Assembly (NCBI RefSeq): GCF_003057745.1
Contig: NZ_QBJD02000005.1
Coordinates: forward strand, 62,001-126,000
Source: Enterobacter sp. RIT418
GTDB taxonomy: Bacteria > Pseudomonadota > Gammaproteobacteria > Enterobacterales > Enterobacteriaceae
Length of the DNA: 64,000 nt
Reading direction: 5' to 3'
Shown here: piece after piece, positions 51,341 to 58,068 of the stretch
How the letters are laid out: every line of letters begins with the position of its first letter
Numbering within the stretch: position 1 is the first letter of the stretch
Program-made: the position numbers and the translations under genes
Notes under the pieces: model-generated
Databases searched by the model: none
What the model saw: the letters and a program-made list of their open reading frames with translations, nothing else
Told to the model about the DNA's origin: nothing

Positions 51341-52867
51341 TTAATTTGCATGAATGGATGCCGCAGTGATTACGTCATTCAGCTCCGTTTCGTTAAATAA
51401 TCTTGCGCGATAGCCCTCGGCTGGGAATTGAGGTGCTCCATCAGGAAGTGCGATGACATCATAGATGCTGGCAATCATATTGCCGTTCACATCGGAGATA
51501 AAGAATGAACGGGCATGGTTGGTGAAAATAGAGAAGTAATCATCATGGTCAAAAACATTACCCATGAAATCAGTCCACTGGACGATGGGTTTTGTTGGTA
51601 ACTCAATAGGTGCGTTAATTTCCACAGCCGTTTTGGCGGCCAGGTCTACAGCATAGAACAGAATGCGAGCCGGAGGCGTCGAATAGGCATCGGTCGTCGC
51701 GTTGTCATTGATCGGGCGAACAACAGGGTTTTCATTCGCATCAAGGCAGGATCTGTTATCAAAGATGGATAAAACAAATTTCCCCACGGTCGGATCGATA
51801 TATTCTGCAAACGCACTGTTGTTAGTGATGCATGCAGTGTGAGCACCGTTCTCAAAGTTGGTAATTCCTGAGATATCAATATGAATCGTGTCTGGATTTA
51901 CCGGGAACTGCGGGTTGAAATTACCTGTGTTGATTGCCCACAAAATACTACCATCAACGATAGAGATACCAAAAGTCGTACTTGTTGAACGGGAGTGAAC
52001 AATAACGGCCTCTTCATTGTTTGGACTGCTTGCAATCCATGAAAGGGAGTTTAAATGAATGTCATTAGGCGTACTATTATTCAAGATTTGAGAGCCACTA
52101 TACTCACTGGTATAATTTTTTGCCCAAATCATTTTCCCGGTCCGATCGTTGAATTTAAGTACCAGGGCATCTTGTCCTCGCGTATTGGTTATCCGATTTG
52201 GGATGTCGTTACCAAACATATACAGATCGCCTGCAGAATCCCAGACTAAATCGTGAGTGTTTGAGTAGTGGTTGCCATCTGAGTCACGCATGTCGAATTC
52301 AAAGACGACATTACCCATGATGTCAATTTTGAAAAAGCGACGACCATACCACGACATATCTTCATCGCTACCGGTATAGAGGTAGCCATTGTGGATCCGC
52401 AACGGCTGGAGATGATAAATCGATAAGAAGTTAAAGCGCAGGTCACCATTCTTGTCGTAACCGCGGCCTGTGGATTCCATTAACCAGCTGTTTCCCCAGA
52501 CGGAAGTAAAGAGTGCAGGGTCTGTTTGTTCAATGTCGAGGTGGAAAATAACAGATTTATCATAAACCTGATCTTCGGTGCTAACGGTAAATGCTTGATT
52601 GAAAACTTCAGCTCCAGTTTCATCCTTAAACACGACCTGCACGCTGTTTGCATATTGCGCATAAAGGCCAATAACAGGGATTTTGATGGTTTGAGAAACA
52701 CCATAAATCAGATCTGATGCATAGGTAAAATCTACGCTGGTTGGGCTGGTCGTCCGTTTTGAGACAGTGTAAGAGTAGCTTACTGGCGTATCGGAAGTAA
52801 AATAAAGATATGCAGCGAGCTGGTTGTCGGATGGTGCAAGTTCAGTTTTCACATAAGTAATAGTCAT
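51341..52867 (-). CDS. Arylsulfate sulfotransferase (ASST family), no signal peptide
   Basis: A 508-residue protein of the bacterial arylsulfotransferase family. Residues about 1-100 form the beta-sandwich N-terminal domain; the rest is a propeller with NTHDLVWD (H205), NDIHLNSLSW (H271) and GAHTACI (H343), matching the His positions and the D-x-x-H-x-N-S pattern of AssT. Such enzymes move sulfate from one phenol to another by a sulfohistidine intermediate. E. coli AssT is periplasmic and has a disulfide. This protein has two Cys (C346, C374) but begins MTITYVKTELAPSDN with no signal peptide. An in-frame stop lies just upstream and AAAGGA sits at good spacing, so the start is firm. See the holin/endopeptidase genes upstream. 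Confidence 0.82.
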   Translation of the reverse strand: MTITYVKTELAPSDNQLAAYLYFTSDTPVSYSYTVSKRTTSPTSVDFTYASDLIYGVSQTIKIPVIGLYAQYANSVQVVFKDETGAEVFNQAFTVSTEDQVYDKSVIFHLDIEQTDPALFTSVWGNSWLMESTGRGYDKNGDLRFNFLSIYHLQPLRIHNGYLYTGSDEDMSWYGRRFFKIDIMGNVVFEFDMRDSDGNHYSNTHDLVWDSAGDLYMFGNDIPNRITNTRGQDALVLKFNDRTGKMIWAKNYTSEYSGSQILNNSTPNDIHLNSLSWIASSPNNEEAVIVHSRSTSTTFGISIVDGSILWAINTGNFNPQFPVNPDTIHIDISGITNFENGAHTACITNNSAFAEYIDPTVGKFVLSIFDNRSCLDANENPVVRPINDNATTDAYSTPPARILFYAVDLAAKTAVEINAPIELPTKPIVQWTDFMGNVFDHDDYFSIFTNHARSFFISDVNGNMIASIYDVIALPDGAPQFPAEGYRARLFNETELNDVITAASIHAN

Positions 52868-53123
52868 GATTAAATTCCTTTAGGTTTTTTCAATAAAATA
52901 TGGATACGTTTTTTGTCATGGCAGCAAAGCGTCGCTAATAGAAATAGCGAGCAAATAAATACCTGACCTATAATTTAGTGCTGTGGTAGTTAAAAATGTA
53001 TTTGTAGTATAATGCTCCTTTAAAATAAATAGATGGATAAATGTGGGGGTGTTTAATCATCCCGCAATTGCTGGTATATCATATTATCTACAGTAATATA
53101 TCTGTTAAATATTTTAGATGCTA

Positions 53124-53510
53124 TTATGGATACATCTTTCGCGAAAGTTGAAAATGAACGCCATCCTTTATTTCGATCCAGTTTCCTCCCCATTCAACAT
53201 CAACAGCTAACTCCTTAGCTGCCTGAAAAACAGCCGTTGCAATAGTCTGGTAATGCTTAAACTCCCATGATGCCGTGCCGTTGATGACGGCGAATACATC
53301 GACGGCGTGTCCCGTATAATGCCTGCTTTTTGACGTTAAAGATTTCCCTGATGCTAATAGCTCAAGCTGGCGCTTTTGGTTTCTTAACCCTTCCGAAATG
53401 CCAAAATCTACAGGTGAGAGTTTCAATGCTTTTCTCATCACATCAACAAGATCCTTATGCACGCCTTTAAGATTTTTTTCAGTGGTTTTACTGAATTCAT
53501 GATTTATCAT
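53124..53510 (-). CDS. M15-family L-alanyl-D-glutamate endopeptidase (endolysin-like)
   Basis: A 128-residue peptidoglycan peptidase. Zinc-site motifs are SRHYTGHAVDV (S-x-H-x-x-G-x-A-x-D) and GVHFQL near the C-terminus, with EWGGNW before it, as in phage T5-type and ChiX-type endopeptidases. It has no signal peptide, so it would need a holin to reach the wall. I chose the ATG at 53510 (GGAGAAAGTA upstream); the frame is open further upstream but overlaps the holin gene. It overlaps the holin gene by 14 bases. A remnant prophage lysis gene or part of a type 10 secretion unit are the two readings. Confidence 0.82.
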   Translation of the reverse strand: MINHEFSKTTEKNLKGVHKDLVDVMRKALKLSPVDFGISEGLRNQKRQLELLASGKSLTSKSRHYTGHAVDVFAVINGTASWEFKHYQTIATAVFQAAKELAVDVEWGGNWIEIKDGVHFQLSRKMYP

Positions 53511-53808
53511 TACTTTCTCCAGAGATTTTTTTCCAATAATAATTAAGGGCAACAACGCCCATTGCGCCGGATATACCGCTAATTGCAAGTGAAGTATGAA
53601 ATACAGTTCCAAGGCTTTGCGACATCAATCCAGCAAGTACACCGGTAAATCCTGATACTATGATTTGTGCTACAGCCGAAAATATATTTCTTCCCGACTT
53701 GCCAGACTTAACGTCAAGAAGATATCTAACGACACCTCCCCACGCGCCGAATAATAGTATGTAAATCCAGCTAAAAAATGCATTTGATGATGGGTCTTTC
53801 CATGGCAA
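53497..53808 (-). CDS. Phage holin (LydA/holin superfamily III-like)
   Basis: A 103-residue membrane protein with about three hydrophobic segments (near 10-30, 43-65 and 70-92) and a charged C-terminus (YYWKKISGESNDKS), the layout of class I/II holins. FSWIYILLFGAWGGVVRYLLD resembles the LydA group (the block spans residues 12-32). It starts with TTG at 53808, which has GGAGGT eight bases upstream; no in-frame ATG gives a better start. It partners the overlapping endopeptidase gene. No capsid, tail or integrase genes lie around it. Confidence 0.78.
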   Translation of the reverse strand: MPWKDPSSNAFFSWIYILLFGAWGGVVRYLLDVKSGKSGRNIFSAVAQIIVSGFTGVLAGLMSQSLGTVFHTSLAISGISGAMGVVALNYYWKKISGESNDKS

Positions 53809-54345
53809 AACAATTACCTCCGAAGCTCGTTTAGGTGGATATATTTAATTGCACAATGAGATTAATTTTACGTATTAATATTAAATAGTTCGCTATGGAG
53901 TGAATAATAAACGTTGAGCGACCCAATTTTGTGACGAATGTCACACGAAAGGTATTTAATAGCTTTTATCGATCGATTTTTTATGAATGATAGTTTTGTG
54001 TTATTGATTTCGATTATTATATTTAGCAGTAGAATGCATAAGAGGGACAAGCAGGAGAAAGGGGAACCAGTGACGCGGCGGCTACTGGGAAAGGCAATAG
54101 GTGACACACCAGACGCGTAAACTGCCCGGATTGATAGAAGGAGACTGAATAGGGACGTCGGTCAATTTAAGAGTGAGTGGTTTGAGGCTGAGTCGTACGG
54201 ATTTTGCTGGCAGTATTGACTGGAATGACCTTAATGAGGTCGTCAATATATCCCGATGCGGGGAAATAAACCAAACGCTTGTTGCGAGGGATTTCTATGC
54301 TGGCTCTTTGTATCAATACAGCTGAAACGCATAGAAACAAGAAGT
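53809..54345. other. 537-base gap between holin and tRNA-Asn 4
   Basis: An AT-rich stretch near 53830-54030 may hold the promoter of the holin-endopeptidase genes. A 60-codon open frame (53938-54120, plus strand) encodes one hydrophobic segment followed by a basic tail, but has no clear ribosome site and I do not call it a gene. Nested inverted repeats ATTGAC/GTCAAT and GACCT/AGGTC occur at 54215-54247. No integrase remnant was recognised. Confidence 0.5.
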
Positions 54346-54421
54346 TGGCTCCTCTGACTGGACTCGAACCAGTGACATACGGATTAACAGTCCGCCGTTC
54401 TACCGACTGAACTACAGAGGA
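54346..54421 (-). tRNA. asn tRNA: tRNA-Asn(GUU), copy 4
   Basis: A 76-base tRNA on the minus strand with anticodon GTT and CCA. Unlike copies 1-3, the AGCCTGC/GCAGGCT terminator is absent from its 3' flank, which instead runs straight into the accessory block. Confidence 0.98.
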
Positions 54422-54439
54422 ATCGTGTGAACGAGGCGC

Positions 54440-54468
54440 ATGTTAATGGCCCCGTTAATGTGTGTCAA
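54440..54468 (-). promoter_or_regulatory. Promoter of tRNA-Asn 4
   Basis: On the minus strand, TTGACA (54463-54468) and TAACAT (54440-54445) with 17-base spacing and a GCGCCTC discriminator. Confidence 0.8.
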
Positions 54469-54521
54469 CACTAAAATTAAGCTGCTGATTCAAATGATTA
54501 ATTTTGCCGCAAACTGCCGTT

Positions 54522-55319
54522 TTAGTGTACTTGAGCGGATGAATTAACGTCAGGGCCGCCATGTTGACGTAAACGATGAAGCGGGTCCTGCTGGTAAAAG
54601 TGGCAGAAACGCTGCCACAGCGCCGGGAAGCGCGGCGCAAACAGCTCGGGCGCGCTAAAGAAATATTCTGACAGCACGGCAAAACATTCGGCCGGATCGG
54701 TGGCGGCGTAGGCGTCAATGCTTGCGGCGCTTTCGCCAACCAGGTCGATCTCATCCTGAATATTGTCCATCGCCGCGTGCAGGTCGTGCTCCCAGCCCGC
54801 CACGTCGCGAAGCGGGATGAAGGGAACGCCGCTGGCGCGATCGCCGTTGCGGGTGTCCAGCTTGTGCGCCACTTCATGAATAATCAGGTTAAAGCCGGAG
54901 GCATCGAACGAATCCTGAATATCGAGCCAGTTCAGGACGATCGGTCCCTGCTGCCAGCTCTGCCCCGATTGCACCACGCGCTGGCTGTGGACCAGGCCAA
55001 TATCATCTTCCCACTCGTCGTCAACCACGAACGGCGCAGGATAAATTAGCACCTCGTGGAATCCGTCCAGCCACTCAATGCCAAGCTCCAGAACGGGCAA
55101 ACAGAAGAGGAGGGCGATGCGCGCGCTTTTCAGCGGGTCTGGCTCAAAACCCTGCAGCGGAACCAGACGTTTTTGCTGCAAAAAGCGGTCGGCCAGCTGA
55201 ATCAGCTTAAGCCGTTCATGCGGCTCAAGGTTCGCCAGTACGGGAATAGCCAGCGCCTCATCCCATGGCAACGCCATATCCGGGCGGGTTTCATTCGATT
55301 TCCAGGGCCACTTAATCAT
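54522..55319 (-). CDS. mtfA: Mlc titration factor / DgsA anti-repressor MtfA
   Basis: A 265-residue zinc peptidase. The active site is [16 protein letters not shown] (HExxH), with a downstream Glu in [12 protein letters not shown]. It binds the repressor Mlc, relieving repression of ptsG. Sequence matches E. coli MtfA (YeeI) nearly throughout, and mtfA also lies beside a tRNA-Asn gene in E. coli. It starts [10 protein letters not shown]. Confidence 0.94.
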   Translation of the reverse strand: MIKWPWKSNETRPDMALPWDEALAIPVLANLEPHERLKLIQLADRFLQQKRLVPLQGFEPDPLKSARIALLFCLPVLELGIEWLDGFHEVLIYPAPFVVDDEWEDDIGLVHSQRVVQSGQSWQQGPIVLNWLDIQDSFDASGFNLIIHEVAHKLDTRNGDRASGVPFIPLRDVAGWEHDLHAAMDNIQDEIDLVGESAASIDAYAATDPAECFAVLSEYFFSAPELFAPRFPALWQRFCHFYQQDPLHRLRQHGGPDVNSSAQVH

Positions 55320-55823
55320 CGCTTTGCTCGCAAACTCGCTACCAGAACAAAAATGAAAGATCGGGATTGGTTAACATGCCAAACAACCCGCCCTGATGGC
55401 AACCATCAAAACGGCTAGATGCCGGAGGAGGACCAGCACCGCTGCAACGTTATCACTTAGGTCGAAGGGTGAATAGTGCTTTGCAAGCCGGTCCTTCATT
55501 TTGTGAGCTTAGTCGTTAATTTTCGCGTAATCAGCTTCTTACGTGCAAATCAACGCGACGGCCATTGCGTTCTCCCAGGGCCGGAGTCGCTCGCGCCATC
55601 ACGGTGCGTGCACAACGCGTCGTTGCTGATAAGAAAAATCCGTATCAAAGGATTAATGATTAACCCATTTAACCCTAAATAAGTACGCAATATCTTCTCT
55701 TTATTACGTCTTTATATTTATTTGTCGTAAAAATCCTGGTTTGACGAATAAACCGTGTCCTAATTCATTTCGTTAACGTACACTCAGGTTGAGGATAAGT
55801 TATTATTAAGGAGTGTTATTAAG
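55320..55823. other. 504-base gap between mtfA and the DUF1090 gene
   Basis: Divergent intergenic region. It should hold the mtfA promoter on one side and, near 55735-55810, the AT-rich promoter and leader of the DUF1090 gene (AAGGAG at about 55809). A GC-rich stretch at about 55400-55640 has no recognisable ORF, riboswitch or small RNA by eye. Confidence 0.4.
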
Positions 55824-56207
55824 ATGAAAAAATTGACAATGCTTTGTGCGCTTTCCCTGATGGCTACATCATTTGCTACCATCGCCAGCGATTCACTCAC
55901 CGGGTGCGCCGCCAAAAAACAGAGCGTTCAGCAGCAAATAGACCAGGCGAAAAAGTACGGTAATACGCACCGCGTTGCCGGGCTGGAAAAAGCCTATTCA
56001 GAAATAGCGGAAAACTGCACTGACGCGTCGTTAGAAAAAGCGCGAGTAGCGAAGGTCAGCGAGAAAGAGCAAAAAGTGGCTGAAAGAGAGCAGGAGCTGC
56101 GCGAAGCGAAAGCCTTAGGCCGCAGCGACAAGATTGCCAAAAAAGAGAAAAAGCTGAATGAAGCGCGTGAAGAACTACGCGAGGCGCAGGCCGAGCTGGC
56201 AAAATAA
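55824..56207 (+). CDS. DUF1090 family periplasmic protein
   Basis: A 127-residue protein with a signal peptide (MKKLTMLCALSLMATSFATIAS), a conserved GCAAKKQSVQQQI start of the mature part, a second Cys (NCTDAS) that could form a disulfide with it, and a highly charged Glu/Lys/Arg helical C-terminal half likely to form a coiled coil. It belongs to the DUF1090 group, as does E. coli YqjC. No function is established. It is followed by its own terminator. The start has AAGGAG upstream. Confidence 0.85.
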   Translation: MKKLTMLCALSLMATSFATIASDSLTGCAAKKQSVQQQIDQAKKYGNTHRVAGLEKAYSEIAENCTDASLEKARVAKVSEKEQKVAEREQELREAKALGRSDKIAKKEKKLNEAREELREAQAELAK

Positions 56208-56228
56208 ACGCATCTGATTAACGATTTA

Positions 56229-56263
56229 TAAAGGGGCTTGCAAATACGCAGCCCCTTTTTTAT
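56229..56263 (+). terminator. Terminator after the DUF1090 gene
   Basis: AAGGGGCT / AGCCCCTT stem (56231-56238 with 56250-56257) followed by a T run. Confidence 0.9.
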
Positions 56264-56425
56264 TAATTGCCGACAAATCTGCGCGCTTATTTCCTTATTG
56301 AAGGGGTGGGGCGATGGCTATTTTACTGTTATTGTTTACGGGTCGGCAAAGATTGTGTTGATAACCGTTTTTTCTACCTGTTTATTCAAGGCGCTAATGC
56401 GCTACGTATCGTTATTGGAGACGTT

Positions 56426-56803
56426 ATGCCATTCAGAAAAATCGCTTTCGCTGCTGTTCCTTTATTGCTTTCTACCTATACCTGGGCAGACGCCGGTTCG
56501 CTTTGCTGTCCCTTCAGCGATGAGCGTCTCAAAGAAAACATTAAGCCCTTAGATCGCTCGCTGGAAAATATTCTAAAACTGAAAGGGGTCTCCTACACCT
56601 GGAAAGAGAATAAAACGGCCGACGTGGGGCTGATCGCCCAGGATGTCGAAAAAGTTTATCCTGAGCTGGTCAAAACGAAAGACGACGTTAAGCAGGTTGA
56701 TTATCAAAAGCTGGTTGCGCCACTTATTGAAGCCGTACGCGAGCAGCAGGAGCAGATAAACGCGCTCAAAGCGGATGTCGCTAAATGTGCATTAAAAAAA
56801 TAA
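56426..56803 (+). CDS. Small exported S74 (intramolecular chaperone of endosialidase) domain protein
   Basis: A 125-residue protein: signal peptide (MPFRKIAFAAVPLLLSTYTWA), then SDERLKENIKPLDRSLENI at 31-49 and GLIAQDVEKVYPELV at about 70-84. These two blocks define the S74 / tail-fibre C-terminal chaperone domain, which usually trimerises phage tail spikes and then cuts itself off before the Ser of SD-x-RLK. The C-terminal VREQQEQINALKADVAKC is a short coiled coil. Here the domain stands alone behind a signal peptide. The start at 56426 has TTGGAG upstream; the longer open frame before it lacks similarity. Function unknown. Confidence 0.8.
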   Translation: MPFRKIAFAAVPLLLSTYTWADAGSLCCPFSDERLKENIKPLDRSLENILKLKGVSYTWKENKTADVGLIAQDVEKVYPELVKTKDDVKQVDYQKLVAPLIEAVREQQEQINALKADVAKCALKK

Positions 56804-56934
56804 GCTCGCCGACTATTTTCTAAGCGTAAGCCTGCGGCACAATGCCCGCAGGCTCGTTAGCTTATTGAAAATCACCGTTATTGTGTCATGCTGGCACCCT
56901 TTTCGCTTTGCAATTTTACATTGGGGGAGCCTTG

Positions 56935-57594
56935 ATGAATAAAGAAACAAATGATGGAATTAAAGTGTATACGCCCCTGGCGCTAAAGCTGTATGACTGG
57001 TGGGTGCTGCGTATTTCGAATCGCTATGCCTGGCAGTGCCAAACCCATCGCCACCTTGTCCCTCACTTCAGAAATAATATGAAAAGCAATCATCTGGACG
57101 TGGGCGTAGGAACCGGCTTTTACCTGACGTACGCGCCGGATATCTGCAGCGTGTCGCTGATGGATTTGAATGCGTCAAGCCTGGATGCGGCGACCGCGCG
57201 CGTGGGCAAAGGCCGGATCAAGGCGTCCGTTCTGCACGACGTTTTCAACCCCTATCCCGCGCACCTGCACAATCAGTTTGACTCTATTTCAATGTTCTAC
57301 CTGCTCCACTGTCTGCCCGGCACGATGAAAGAGAAGGCCCCCGTCATCCACCGTGCTGCCGAGGCGTTAACCCGCGATGGCGTGCTGTTTGGCGCGACCA
57401 TTTTGGGCGATGAGGCCAACCATAATGCCTTTGGGCGCAAGCTGATGGCGGTTTATAACAAAAAGGGCATCTTCTCAAACCGGGCGGACGGCGTTGAGGA
57501 TCTGCGGACTATTCTCTCAGCCGCCTTTGACCGCGTGGACATTAAGGTAGAAGGGAAGGTCGCGCTATTTAAGGCCGAAAGAAAGAAGGGCTAA
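56935..57594 (+). CDS. Class I SAM-dependent methyltransferase
   Basis: A 219-residue Rossmann-fold methyltransferase. Motif I is HLDVGVGTGFYL (about 58-69), followed by SLMDLNASSLDAA (acidic end of beta 2) and MFYLLHCLPG (motif IV region), then an FGATILGDE post-motif. The substrate is unknown; it resembles small-molecule or ubiquinone-type methyltransferases only at fold level. The ATG at 56935 follows GGGGGAG. It ends just before the flhE terminator and is convergent with the flagellar operon. Confidence 0.82.
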   Translation: MNKETNDGIKVYTPLALKLYDWWVLRISNRYAWQCQTHRHLVPHFRNNMKSNHLDVGVGTGFYLTYAPDICSVSLMDLNASSLDAATARVGKGRIKASVLHDVFNPYPAHLHNQFDSISMFYLLHCLPGTMKEKAPVIHRAAEALTRDGVLFGATILGDEANHNAFGRKLMAVYNKKGIFSNRADGVEDLRTILSAAFDRVDIKVEGKVALFKAERKKG

Positions 57595-57622
57595 ATAACG
57601 CCCCGCACAACGTTCATCCCTT

Positions 57623-57660
57623 ATAAAGGCGTTACCCGTAAACGGTAACGCCTTTTTTCA
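57623..57660. terminator. Bidirectional terminator between the methyltransferase gene and flhE
   Basis: AAAGGCGTTACC / GGTAACGCCTTT stem with a short loop and six T on the plus strand, A-rich upstream. It marks the end of the flhBAE transcript on the minus strand. Confidence 0.9.
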
Positions 57661-58068
57661 TCATGGGGAGGTATACGTGACCGTCAGCACATTGCTTAGC
57701 ACGGTGACGGGCGAGCTGAATATCCCGCCCCTGGCGGTGGCGTATTCAAACCGAAACGGCCCGCCGGGGGACATATCTGTCGGGAGGGCGATCTCACCCG
57801 CCATGCCGGGCAGCATCAGGCAGCGGGCGGCGCTGCACAGCCGGATGCGCATCCCGACCGGCGTGGGGCCGCTGGTGGTAATTTTCCAGTACGCGCGGGA
57901 GGCCATCGCGCCGGAGGCGAGCGGAGAGGGGCTTTGCACCGGTCTGCTTTTCACCACCTGACCTCCCCGCGTCATCGTGCCGCCAAAGCTCTGGCTGCTC
58001 CAGGAGCCGTCGGCGGCCAGCGCCAGGGGCGAGGCCAGCATCAGCCCCGCCAGCGCGCGCGTCATCAT
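57661..58068 (-). CDS. flhE: Flagellar protein FlhE
   Basis: A 135-residue periplasmic protein with a signal peptide (MMTRALAGLMLASPLALAADG). GSWSSQSFGGTMTRGG is the conserved start of the mature domain. FlhE is thought to act as a plug or chaperone limiting proton leak through the flagellar export apparatus. It overlaps flhA by four bases (ATGA) and ends the operon. Confidence 0.9.
   Translation of the reverse strand: MMTRALAGLMLASPLALAADGSWSSQSFGGTMTRGGQVVKSRPVQSPSPLASGAMASRAYWKITTSGPTPVGMRIRLCSAARCLMLPGMAGEIALPTDMSPGGPFRFEYATARGGIFSSPVTVLSNVLTVTYTSP

Noticed and set aside
53938..54120. 60-codon hydrophobic open frame near tRNA-Asn 4
   Set aside because: One hydrophobic stretch is easy to find in AT-rich DNA; no convincing ribosome site or conservation can be shown from the sequence alone.
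45704..54421. Intact integrative island between tRNA-Asn 3 and 4 with attL/attR
   Set aside because: The tRNA ends repeat because whole tRNA genes repeat; nac and cbl inside are core genes and no integrase is seen, so att sites cannot be claimed.
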